A stretch of DNA of 38,592 nucleotides from Hydrogenophaga sp. (GTDB taxonomy: Bacteria > Pseudomonadota > Gammaproteobacteria > Burkholderiales > Burkholderiaceae_C): assembly GCA_020048405.1 (NCBI GenBank), contig JAIFMP010000106.1, positions 1 to 38,592 on the forward strand. The letters run 5' to 3'. Position numbers and translations under genes: made by a program. Below the pieces are notes generated by a model. The model did no database searches and was not told the origin of the DNA. It saw only the letters and a list, made by a program, of their open reading frames with translations. This document shows positions 28,410 to 38,592 of the stretch, piece after piece (positions within the stretch are counted from its first letter, which is position 1; each line of letters starts with the position of its first letter).

Positions 28410-29836
28410 GTGCTGGCCTGAGCGACACAGGGGGCCTGCAGCGCCGCCTGTTGCTCCTGCTGTTGTTGCCGTTCGGGTTGGTGGGTCTGGTGGGCGCGTG
28501 GTTCCAGTACCAGGCGGCTGGCACAGCAGCTGCCCAGCAGGACCAGCGCCTGCTGCGCCTGGCCCCCATGCTGGGTGACTCGGTCGTGTCTGCGGTGAAC
28601 GAACCGGCCGACACGCAAGCCGGGCTGTTGCCGCCCAAACCCCTGCTGTTGCTGGCACCGCCGGTTGAAGAATTTTTGAACGAGCGCGAGGGCACGTCGG
28701 GCTACAGCATTTTGTCCACACAGGGGCAACTGTTGCTGGGCGACACCTGGTTGCCCACTGTGCTGCCGTCCACGCCCGAGCCCGAGTTTTTGAGCGTGAC
28801 CGAGGGCGGGGTCACTTACCGCATCATTGCGCAGCGGGTGCCCACCGCAGCGGGCGATCTCATTGTGCAACTGGCCGATGGCTCCGACGTGCAGCAGCGG
28901 TGGCTGAACATCGTGCTGGTGCAGGTGCTGCTGCCCAATGTGGTGCTGATGGTGGTGGCAGCGTTGGGCGTGCGCTGGGCCGTGGCCCGGGCCCTGCGCC
29001 CTTTGATGGCGCTCAAAAACGCGGTCGAATACCGCTCTCCACGCGACCTGAGCCCCATTGCCGGCGACGCCACCCCGGCCGAGGTGTTGCCCCTGGTGCA
29101 TTCGCTCAACCGCCTGTTTGCACTGGTCAACGCCCAGACCGAAGCCCAGCGCCGCTTTGTGGCCGATGCGGCCCACCAGTTGCGCACACCCCTGGCGGGG
29201 TTGCAGGCCCAAATCGAGGCATGGGGTCAGGCCACCCGTGCGCTGCAGCCGCATGACAAGCTCAGCCTGCCAGTAGACCAGGTGCTGCGCTTGCGCTCCG
29301 CCGCACGCCGCACCACCCAACTGGCCAACCAGTTGCTGGCCCTGTCACGCGCCGACACCACCACTGCCGATTCGTCGGCCATGCAGCGTGTCGACCTGAA
29401 AGACCTGTGCGAAACCGTGCTGGCGCTGCACCTCGATGCCGCTGCTGCCTGCCACATCGACCTGGGGTTGGACGCCGAACCGGTTCAAGTAGACGGACAC
29501 GCCTGGCTGCTGCGGGAGTTGCTGATCAACCTGGTGGACAACGCCATCAAATACACCCCTGAGCACGGCAGCGTCACAGTGCGTTGCGGGCAAGAGGCGC
29601 AGGCAGGCGGTGGGGCCATCGGCTGGCTGGCCGTGGACGACAGTGGTCCCGGCATCGAGCCTGCCGAGCGCGAGCGCGTGTTGCAGCGCTTCTACCGCAT
29701 GCCCGGTACGTCGGCCGAGGGCAACGGTCTGGGGCTGGCCATTGCGCACGAAATCGCGCGTGCGCACGCCACGCACCTGCAGCTGGGCAGCGGCCCGGGC
29801 GGCCAGGGGTTGCGGGTGCGTGTTCAGTTCGCCTGA
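28391..29836 (+). CDS. sensor histidine kinase (TctE-like)
   Basis: RRFVADAAHQLRTPLAGLQAQIEAW H-box, LINLVDNAIKYTPEHGSVTV N-box, VDDSGPGIEPAERERVLQRFYR, GNGLGLAIAHEIA. Confidence 0.92.
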   Translation: MQPDPLSAGLSDTGGLQRRLLLLLLLPFGLVGLVGAWFQYQAAGTAAAQQDQRLLRLAPMLGDSVVSAVNEPADTQAGLLPPKPLLLLAPPVEEFLNEREGTSGYSILSTQGQLLLGDTWLPTVLPSTPEPEFLSVTEGGVTYRIIAQRVPTAAGDLIVQLADGSDVQQRWLNIVLVQVLLPNVVLMVVAALGVRWAVARALRPLMALKNAVEYRSPRDLSPIAGDATPAEVLPLVHSLNRLFALVNAQTEAQRRFVADAAHQLRTPLAGLQAQIEAWGQATRALQPHDKLSLPVDQVLRLRSAARRTTQLANQLLALSRADTTTADSSAMQRVDLKDLCETVLALHLDAAAACHIDLGLDAEPVQVDGHAWLLRELLINLVDNAIKYTPEHGSVTVRCGQEAQAGGGAIGWLAVDDSGPGIEPAERERVLQRFYRMPGTSAEGNGLGLAIAHEIARAHATHLQLGSGPGGQGLRVRVQFA

Positions 29837-29965
29837 CGCACGGCAGCACTGCTGCTAGGGGCAAGCCCCTAGATTTAAATGACCCTGCGGCACACATGGC
29901 GGCGCGGTTTGCTTGCAAAATAGCACGGTCGTTCTTTTTGTGGTGCTCCCACACATCCACCGTCT

Positions 29966-30642
29966 ATGACTTCTGCCACCGTGACTGAGCCAGTGAATGC
30001 CGCTTCCAGGGCTGCCCGCAAAAGCCCGGCCAAGTCGTCCCTGAAAGGGCAGATGAAGGGCCAGCAAACCCGCACCGCCATCGTCGACGCGGCGCTGGGG
30101 TTGGCCACGCATGTGGGTCTGGAGGGCTTGAGCATCGGCGCGGTGGCCGAGGTCATGCAAATGAGCAAGTCAGGCGTGTTTGCCCACTTTGGCTCACGCG
30201 AAGAACTGCAGATTTCCGTGGTGCGCGAGTACCGGTGTTCTTCCCTGCCGTGGCCGGCCTGCGCGGCCTGCCCCGCCTGCGTGCGCTGTTTGCCAACTGG
30301 ATGAAGCGCACCAGTATCGAAATTGATTCAGGCTGCATCTACATCAGCGGCGCTGTGGAGTTTGACGATCGCCCCGGCCCCGTGCGCGACGCGCTTGCCA
30401 GCTCGGTCAAAACCTGGCTGGCGGCCATGCACCGCGCCGTGGTTCTGGCCAAAAAAGAAGGCCACCTGCGCGCCGATGCCGACGAGCAGCAAATGACTTT
30501 TGAAATCCACGGCCTGATTTTGGCCCTGCACTACGAAGCCCGGTTCCTGAAAACCCCGGGTTCTGTGGACCGGGCCCTGGCCGGGTTTGAACGCATCGTG
30601 TCAGAGCGTCAGCCCGCACCCGGCACTGCCGCCGCTGGCTGA
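29966..30642 (+). pseudogene. TetR-family transcriptional regulator, frameshifted near 30233
   Basis: HTH half RTAIVDAALGLATHVGLEGLSIGAVAEVMQMSKSGVFAHFGSREELQISVVREY in one frame. The ligand domain VFFPAVAGLRGLPRLRALFANWMKRTS...GCIYISGAVEFDDRPGPVRDAL continues in another frame from 30235. Confidence 0.75.
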
Positions 30643-30696
30643 CCTGTTTTTGTTTTTTGTTTCACCGTTGTCCGTTTTATTCCTCAGGAGACTGCC

Positions 30697-32493
<1,797 letters not shown>

Positions 32494-32513
32494 GCCCCCG
32501 GTTGCTGACGCCC

Positions 32514-32969
32514 ATGAACTGCGCACCTGCTCCACACCTCCGCCATGCTGTGCTGGCGTTGGGTGTGCTGCTGGCCAACGATGCGGTGCTGGCGCAAGCC
32601 AGCCCCGTGGGCCGCTGGAAAACGTTTGATGACTCGACGGGCAAGGCCATGGCGGAGATCGTGATTGCGCCTGTGGCCACGGGCGCGCTGCACGGCCGCA
32701 TCGACAAATCGATCACCCAGGACAGAGAGCCGCTGTGCTCCCTGTGCACCGATGAGCGCAAGAACCAGCCCAAAGTGGGCATGGAGATCATCCGGGGCCT
32801 GCGCCCGGCCGATGGCGGCACGGTGTGGGAGGGCGGCAAGATTCTGGACCCCGAAAACGGCAAGGAATACACCGTGCGCATCACCCCGCTGGACGCTGGC
32901 AAACGGCTGCAGGTCCGGGGCTACATCGGCCCGTTTTACCGCACGCAGGTGTGGCAACGCATTGAGTGA
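32514..32969 (+). CDS. DUF2147 family secreted protein
   Basis: Signal-like N-terminus, ASPVGRWKTFDDSTGKAMAEIVI, CTDERKNQPKVGMEIIRGLR, GGKILDPENGKEYTVRITPLDAGKRLQVRGYIGPFYRTQVWQR. Confidence 0.8.
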   Translation: MNCAPAPHLRHAVLALGVLLANDAVLAQASPVGRWKTFDDSTGKAMAEIVIAPVATGALHGRIDKSITQDREPLCSLCTDERKNQPKVGMEIIRGLRPADGGTVWEGGKILDPENGKEYTVRITPLDAGKRLQVRGYIGPFYRTQVWQRIE

Positions 32970-33003
32970 GGCGGGTGCCACACCCGCCCAAAGAAGGAAA
33001 ACC

Positions 33004-35392
33004 ATGAACCGATTCAACGTGAAAAAAGTCGCCGTCCTCGGCGCAGGCGTGATGGGCGCACAAATTGCCGCCCACCTCGTCAACGTCAAGGTGCCGGTGG
33101 TGCTGTTCGACCTGGCTGACACCAAGTCGCCGGCCAAAAACGGCATCGTCACCCGCGCCATCGACAACCTGAAAAAGCTCAAGCCCTCGCCGCTGGGTGA
33201 CAAGGCAGATGCCAGCCTGATTCAGGCCGCCAACTACGAAGAGCACCTGGAACTGCTGCAGGGCTGCGACCTCATCATCGAGGCCATTGCCGAGCGCATG
33301 GACTGGAAGGTCGACCTCTACAAAAAGATAGCGCCGTTTGTGGCCCCGCAAGCGCTGGTGGCCTCAAACACATCGGGTTTGTCCATCACCGCCATGAGCG
33401 AGGTGCTGCCCGAGGCTTTGAAGCCCCGTTTCTGCGGCATCCACTTCTTCAACCCCCCGCGTTACATGCCGCTGGTGGAACTGATTGCCACGCCCACCAC
33501 CGAGCCGCGTGTGATCGATCAGCTCGAAGCCTTCGTCACCACCGGCCTGGGCAAAGGCGTGGTGCGCGCCAAAGACACGCCCAACTTTGTGGCCAACCGC
33601 GTGGGCATTGCAGGCATGTTGTCGACCATGAAAGAGGTGGAACGCTACGGCCTGACATACGACGTGGTGGACGACCTCACCGGCAAAAAGCTGGGCCGCG
33701 CGAGCAGCGGCACCTTCCGCACGGCCGACGTGGTGGGCCTGGACACCATGGCCCACGTCATCAAGACGCTGCAAACCACGCTAAGCGCAGAGACCGACCC
33801 GTTCTACGGCAGCTTTGATACCCCCGCAGTGCTGACCAAGCTGCTGGAACTGGGTCACCTGGGCCAGAAGGCCAAGGCCGGTTTCTTCAAGAAGGTCGGC
33901 CGCGATGTGATGCGCTTTGACCTGGAAAGCGGCGAATATGTGCCCGCTGGCCAGAAGAGCGACGAGGTGTACGCCCGCATGCTCAAAAAGCCCGCTGGCC
34001 AACGCCTGCGCCTGCTGCGCAACGCCGAAGGGCCCCAAGGCCAGTTCCTGTGGGCCATTCTGCGCAATGCCTTCCACTACGCTGCTGTGCATTTGGGCAC
34101 CATTGCCCACACGCTGGGGCTTTGGCATGAAGCAGGGCCCCTTCGAGCTGTGGCAGGAAGCCGGTTGGCTGGAAGTCGCCAAGATGGTTCAGGAAGACAT
34201 TGACTCAGGCAAAGCCCTGTGCAACACCCCGCTGCCTAAGTGGGTGTTTGAAGGCCCCGTGGCGACATCAAACGGTGGTGCCGGTGGCGTGCACAGCGCA
34301 CAAGGCTCGTTCAACCCAACCACCGGCACATTTGAAGCCCGCCGCACGCTGCCCGTGTACAGCCGTCAGCTGTTCCCCGAGCTGCTGCTGGGCGAAGCGG
34401 GGCCGGATTACCGCACGGCAGGCACCACGCTGATGGAAGATGACGCCATCCGTCTGTGGACGCTGGACAACGAAGTGGTGATTGCCAGCATCAAAACCAA
34501 GATGCACGCCATCAGCCCCGACGTGGCCGAGGGCCTGAGCCAGGCCGTGGATCTGGCCGAGGGCAGCTACCAGGGCGTGGTGATCTGGTCGGGAGACGAA
34601 CCGTTTTCAGCCGGTGCCGACCTGCAAGCCATGCTGCCCGGATTCATGATGGGCGGGGCCGCCGCCATCAACGAGGCTGAGGGTGAGTTGCAGCGCATCA
34701 TGCTGAAGATTCGCTACGCATCGGTTCCAGTCATTGCCGCCGTGCGCGGCCTGGCCCTGGGCGGCGGCTGCGAGCTGGCCGTGCACAGCGCCCGCCGCGT
34801 GCTGCACATGGAAAGCTACGTGGGCCTGGTCGAAGTGGGCGTGGGCCTGGTGCCCGGTGCCGGTGGCCTGACCTACATCGCCCGCCGCGCTGCCGAAAAC
34901 GCCACGGCCAGCACCAACAAAGACCTGATCCCCTTCCTGACCGAAGGCTTCAAGGCCGCCGCCATGGCCAGCGTGGGCACCAGCGCGCTGGAAAGCCGTG
35001 GCCTGGGCTACGTGCTGGACAGTGACGTGGTGGTGCCGCACAAAGACGAACTGCTGTTCACCGCCATCAACGAGGCCAAGGCCCTGTTTGCCGGTGGCTA
35101 CCGCGCCCCGCACAAGCGCCTGTTCCCGGTGGCGGGCCGTTCTGGCAAGGCCACCATTCTGGGCAGCCTGGTCAACATGCGCGACGGCGGTTTCATCAGC
35201 CAGCACGACTTCCACATTGCCTGGCTGATTGCCGGTGTGTTGACCGGCGGCGAAGTGGACGCAGGCACGCTGGTGAGCGAGGAATACCTGATGACGCTGG
35301 AGCGCCAGGCTTTCTGCAGCCTGCTGGAGCACCCCAAGACGCAGGAACGCATCATGGGCATGTTGAGCACCGGCAAGCCTTTGCGCAACTGA
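33004..35392 (+). pseudogene. 3-hydroxyacyl-CoA dehydrogenase/enoyl-CoA hydratase (FadB-like), frameshifted near 34110
   Basis: VKKVAVLGAGVMGAQIAAHLVN...VASNTSGLSI...GIHFFNPPRYMPLVELI...AGFFKKVGRD to AILRNAFHYAAVHLGTIAHT in frame 1. WGFGMKQGPFELWQEAGWLEVAKMVQEDID...GGGCELAVHSARRV...MLSTGKPLRN follows in frame 2. Confidence 0.85.
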
Positions 35393-35393
35393 T

Positions 35394-35448
35394 GTAAATA
35401 CATAGCTGATAACGCTTATCTAGCAAGCGCCAAGGCCACTTTTATGTC
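35394..35448 (+). repeat. dispersed intergenic repeat, copy 2
   Basis: gtaaatacatagctgataacgcttatctagcaagcgccaaggccacttttatgtc; same core as copies 1 and 3. Confidence 0.6.
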
Positions 35449-35952
35449 AATAACCGGCAACGCAGCCTGGCACGCCTGTCCGAGGCGCCCGGCTTCATGC
35501 AGGGCTGGGTGCGCAACCTCGTGCTGCACCGCGCCGTGCCCTTCACCGGCACGGCCAAGATCAACTTCGTGCACATGAGCCCGGCGCGTGTGGAGGTGCA
35601 TCTGGCCAACCAGCGCCCGGTGCAAAACCACATTGGCGGTGTGCACGCCTCGGCCATGAACCTGCTGGCCGAAACGGCCACCGGCATGGTGGTGGGCATG
35701 AACGTGCGCGACGACTGCCTGCCCCTGGCCAAAGAGCTGACCAGCGCGCTGAAGGCCGTGGCCACCCTCAGCCCTGAGCAACAACACGCCCTGCACAGCA
35801 CCGACAAAGGTGAAGTCACCGTGAAAGTGGTGGTGACCGACGAAGCCGGTATCGAGCCGGTGGAATGCACATTTGTATGGGCCTGGATCCCCGCCCGCCC
35901 ACGCCAGCCAATGCCTGTAACCACGCCCCAAGGCAACAAGGAACAATCATGA
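35444..35952 (+). pseudogene. PaaI-like/DUF4442 hotdog-fold thioesterase, probably damaged (N-terminal frameshift and internal deletion)
   Basis: QGWVRNLVLHRAVPFTGTAKINFVHMSPARVEVHLANQRPVQNHIGGVHASAMNLLAETATGMVVGMN. The upstream frame reads NNRQRSLARLSEAPGF, but the ATG at 35444 is one nt out of frame. Confidence 0.65.
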
Positions 35953-37187
35953 GCAAACAACTTCAAGACGCCTACATCGTCGCCGCCACGCGCACGCCCA
36001 TTGGCAAATCGCACCGGGGCTTTTTCAAACACACCCGCCCCGACGACCTGCTGGCCCACGCCCTGCGTGCTGCGCTGGCACAGGTGCCGGGCCTGGACCC
36101 CGCCAGCATTGAAGACGTGATCTGCGGCTGCGCCATCCCCGAAGGCCAGCAGGGCCTGAACGTGGCGCGCATCGGCGCGGTACTGGCCGGGTTGCCCAAC
36201 AGCGTGGGCGGCATCACCGTCAACCGCTTTTGCGCGTCGGGCCTGAGCGCCATTCAGATGGCTGCCGACCGCATCCGCGTGGGTGAGGCCGATGTGATGA
36301 TTGCCGCCGGTGCCGAGAGCATGAGCATGGTGCCCATGATGGGCAACAGCCCTAGCCTGTCCCCCAGCATCTTTGCCGACACCCAGAACGTCGAGAAATA
36401 CGGTATTGCCTACGGCATGGGCCTGACCGCCGAAAAAGTGGCGCAGCAGTGGAAGGTGAGCCGCGCCGACCAGGACGCGTTCGCCCTGCAATCGCACCAG
36501 CGCGCACTGGCCGCACAGGCCAAAGGCGAGTTTGCCGACGAAACCTGCCCCGTGGAAGTGACCGAGCGCAGCGTCAACCTGGACACAGCCGAAGTCACCA
36601 CCACCACCCGCACCGTGAGCCAGGACGAAGGCGCCCGCCCCGACACCAGCCTGGAAGGCCTGGGCAAGCTCAAACCCGCCTTCGCCACCCCACGCCGCGC
36701 TGACATGAGCCCCACCGGCCTGGGCACCGTGACCGCAGGCAACAGCAGCCAGACCAGCGATGGTGCAGGTGCGCTCATTCTGGCCAGCGAGGCCGCCATC
36801 AAACGCTTTGGCCTCACGCCACTGGCGCGCTTTGTCAGCTACGCCTCACGCGGCGTGCCCCCGCATTTGATGGGCATCGGCCCGGTGGAAGCCATTCCTG
36901 CTGCGCTGAAAAACGGTGGCATCAGCCAGAACGACATCGACTGGTTTGAACTGAACGAAGCTTTTGCCGCCCAAAGCCTGGCCGTGATGAACACCCTTGG
37001 CCTGGACCCGGCAAAGGTCAACCCCAACGGCGGTGCCATCGCCCTGGGCCACCCGCTGGGTGCCACGGGCGCCATCCGTGCCGCAACAGTCATCCACGCC
37101 CTGCGCCGCCACAACCAGCGCTACGGCATGGTGACCATGTGCGTGGGCATGGGGCAGGGCGCTGCGGGGATTTTCGAGCGGGTGTGA
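35949..37187 (+). CDS. acetyl-CoA acyltransferase / thiolase (FadA/FadI-like)
   Basis: YIVAATRTPIGK, GLNVARIGAVLAGLPNSVGGITVNRFCASGLSAIQMAADRI, AGAESMSMVPM, NEAFAAQSLAVMNTLGLD, NPNGGAIALGHPLGATGAIRAATVIHAL, MCVGMGQGAAGIFERV; 4-nt ATGA overlap with the preceding gene. Confidence 0.93.
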   Translation: MSKQLQDAYIVAATRTPIGKSHRGFFKHTRPDDLLAHALRAALAQVPGLDPASIEDVICGCAIPEGQQGLNVARIGAVLAGLPNSVGGITVNRFCASGLSAIQMAADRIRVGEADVMIAAGAESMSMVPMMGNSPSLSPSIFADTQNVEKYGIAYGMGLTAEKVAQQWKVSRADQDAFALQSHQRALAAQAKGEFADETCPVEVTERSVNLDTAEVTTTTRTVSQDEGARPDTSLEGLGKLKPAFATPRRADMSPTGLGTVTAGNSSQTSDGAGALILASEAAIKRFGLTPLARFVSYASRGVPPHLMGIGPVEAIPAALKNGGISQNDIDWFELNEAFAAQSLAVMNTLGLDPAKVNPNGGAIALGHPLGATGAIRAATVIHALRRHNQRYGMVTMCVGMGQGAAGIFERV

Positions 37188-37189
37188 CG
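36868..37189 (+). repeat. direct repeat A: thiolase 3' end (intact gene copy)
   Basis: Aligned by eye without gaps to 38031-38352 (constant offset 1163); 18 mismatches in 322 nt counted. Confidence 0.95.
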
Positions 37190-37248
37190 CCTGCGTGGCG
37201 CGCTTGGGTGCGGCGTGCTTCGCCCAGCGATAAGGACCTTCTCGCGTG

Positions 37249-37290
37249 AAAACATGCTCTTGCGCTTAATGGGTGAGAAAAGTCAGCTAT
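37249..37290 (-). repeat. dispersed intergenic repeat, copy 3 (inverted)
   Basis: Reverse complement atagctgacttttctcacccattaagcgcaagagcatgttt carries the same ATAGCTG...AAGCGC.AGAG core. Confidence 0.5.
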
Positions 37291-37319
37291 CAAATTTAAT
37301 TTATAGCTGATTTTTTTTT
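37283..37319 (+). terminator. Rho-independent-terminator-like hairpin after thiolase
   Basis: tcagctat-caaatttaattt-atagctga perfect 8-bp inverted repeat followed by nine T. Confidence 0.55.
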
Positions 37320-37363
37320 GGGGGCGAGCGCTGCAACCTGTTTTGCCTTTGAATTTCGCCAGA

Positions 37364-37588
37364 TCATCTTGATTCGGTGCGTGCCTTTTGCAGCAGTTCA
37401 AGCCCGCGCTCATCGCGTGAGGCACCACGGGCCGCGCGGACGTTGAAGCGGGTTTCTGCGTCAAACTCCGCCAGCATCAGGGTGGTCATTTCTTCCAGCA
37501 GCCGGTTGATGGGCGTGCCCCGGCTTTGCGCCAAGGCTTTCAGACGGCGGTGCTTTTCATCGGGCAGGCGCAAGGTCAGTGCGGTCAT
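37364..37588 (-). CDS. ribbon-helix-helix-type antitoxin / DNA-binding protein
   Basis: MTALTLRLPDEKHRRLKALAQSRGTPINRLLEEMTTLMLAEFDAETRF; 4-nt overlap with the PIN gene. Confidence 0.8.
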   Translation of the reverse strand: MTALTLRLPDEKHRRLKALAQSRGTPINRLLEEMTTLMLAEFDAETRFNVRAARGASRDERGLELLQKARTESR

Positions 37589-38004
37589 GGCAACTCCTTC
37601 AAAAAGTCCTCGGGCAACAGGATGTGAAGCCCCGGAAAACGCAATTCCATGCGCTGTAAATCGCGCAGGTTTTTGGTGACCACGTGGCTGGCACCGCCCG
37701 CCACGGCCAATTCGATCAAGTGGTTGTCGCCTTCATCTGGCAGGTTGGGTCGCCACAGGTAGTACACCCGTGTCCAGCTGCAATGCGACATGAAAATGTC
37801 CAGCAACTCATCGCGCTCGGTGGTACTCAGGCGGCAGCCTTCAAACAATGTGGCTCGCTGGAGCACATCCTCGTACTCGGCAAACAAGGCCGCACTCATC
37901 AGGGGCGTGTATTGACCGTTCAGGCAGGCGGCCACGACTGCGTTGGCAGCGCCAATGCCCAGGCAGGCCCCCACAAAAACGTTGGTGTCAATCACTGCGA
38001 GCAT
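37585..38004 (-). CDS. PIN-domain toxin (putative TA toxin, COG1569-like)
   Basis: Start MLAVIDTNVFVGACLGIGAANAVV; EGDNHLIELAVAGGASHVVTKNLRDLQRMELRFPGLHILLPEDFLKEL. The longer ORF in the track is antisense to thiolase sequence. Confidence 0.85.
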   Translation of the reverse strand: MLAVIDTNVFVGACLGIGAANAVVAACLNGQYTPLMSAALFAEYEDVLQRATLFEGCRLSTTERDELLDIFMSHCSWTRVYYLWRPNLPDEGDNHLIELAVAGGASHVVTKNLRDLQRMELRFPGLHILLPEDFLKELP

Positions 38005-38012
38005 GGGTAAAT

Positions 38013-38030
38013 GGTAGCAAATTTGCCACC
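38013..38030. promoter_or_regulatory. candidate TA operator (imperfect palindrome)
   Basis: ggtagcaaatttgccacc: 18-bp dyad with a single mismatched pair, 8 bp upstream of the PIN start codon. Confidence 0.5.
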
Positions 38031-38350
38031 TGATGGGCATCGGCCCCGTGGAGGCCATTCCTGCGGCGCTGAAAAACGGTGGCATCAGCCAGAACGACAT
38101 CGACTGGTTTGAACTGAACGAAGCCTTTGCCGCCCAAAGCCTGGCCGTGATGAACACGCTGGGCCTGGACCCGTCCAAGGTCAACCCCAATGGCGGCGCC
38201 ATCGCCCTGGGCCACCCGCTGGGCGCCACCGGTGCCATCCGCGCCGCCACCGTCATCCACGCCCTGCGCCGCCACAATCAGCGCTACGGCATGGTGACGA
38301 TGTGCGTGGGCATGGGGCAGGGCGCTGCGGGGATTTTCGAGCGGGTGTGA
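38031..38350 (+). pseudogene. promoterless C-terminal fragment of a second thiolase (direct repeat B)
   Basis: Translates to MGIGPVEAIPAALKNGGISQNDIDWFELNEAFAAQSLAVMNTLGLDPSKVNPNGGAIALGHPLG...GIFERV; one amino-acid difference (A to S) from the intact thiolase. Confidence 0.9.
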
Positions 38351-38359
38351 CGTTGTTGG

Positions 38360-38385
38360 TAGGAGTCTCCTCGTTGAGGCTCCTA
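38360..38385. terminator. strong hairpin, possible bidirectional terminator (no T-run)
   Basis: taggag-tct-cctc-gtt-gagg-ctccta: 6+4 bp stem with an asymmetric bulge. Confidence 0.35.
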
Positions 38386-38592
38386 GAAATGTTTGAGCAG
38401 TTGCGTAACCGTGCAGTTACCTTCTACTGCTCTGATGTCGGCCAGTAATTTCAGGCTGCCAACACTGCCCGTGTTACGTATGTTTGCACTTTGAACTGTA
38501 GCTCCCGAGTTCGACACCAACTGCGCTAAGTTGTTGATTTGTATAGGCTCGGCCTCTCGGCTGCCACTACAACAGGCTCAATTGGGCGTCGT

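Noticed and set aside
32665-33003. N-terminal extension of the 512-aa ORF
   Set aside because: Overlaps DUF2147 in another frame; the real start is MNRFNVKKVAVLGAG at 33004.
34607-35332. 241-aa minus-strand ORF
   Set aside because: Antisense to the enoyl-CoA hydratase half of the FadB-like gene; low-complexity Gln/His/Ala composition.
38005-38277. N-terminal extension of the PIN ORF
   Set aside because: Antisense translation of the duplicated thiolase segment; the PIN domain begins at MLAVIDTNVF (38004). The same peptide appears antisense to the intact thiolase.

Overview
The window looks like a betaproteobacterial chromosome segment, probably Comamonadaceae (inferred from gene content and dispersed intergenic repeats). 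It has three parts. (1) ~0-26.8 kb: a surface-glycan/glycosylation locus. It starts at an IS30-type transposase remnant and holds Wzm/Wzt-like ABC export genes, an acyltransferase, a methyltransferase-GT2-GT2 fusion, two tandem TPR/OGT (GT41, SPINDLY-like) genes, a lytic transglycosylase, two tandem polytopic GT-C/TPR proteins, a chimeric membrane protein::GT4 ORF, a broken epimerase, a PHPT sugar transferase, a YdcF-like protein, two small 'STGPK' family ORFs, a PglF/WbpM-type dehydratase, an unknown Ser/Ala-rich protein and a WecA-like transferase. (2) ~26.8-37.2 kb: argB, a TctD/TctE-like two-component system, a tetR remnant and a fatty-acid beta-oxidation operon (acyl-CoA dehydrogenase, DUF2147, FadB-like, hotdog thioesterase, thiolase). 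(3) ~37.2-38.4 kb: a PIN/RHH toxin-antitoxin pair between two ~94% identical 322-bp copies of the thiolase 3' end. The strongest anomalies are: recurrent short apparent deletions (~11-30 nt) in at least five genes, two of them in argB where one removes the N-terminal K-x-GG-N motif; the TA module flanked by a diverged duplicate of the thiolase 3' end, with a palindromic operator candidate at the repeat edge; the in-frame membrane-protein::GT4 chimera at a sharp composition change; and the paired OGT plus paired GT-C/TPR arrangement. Family assignments are from memory of conserved motifs; no searches were run.
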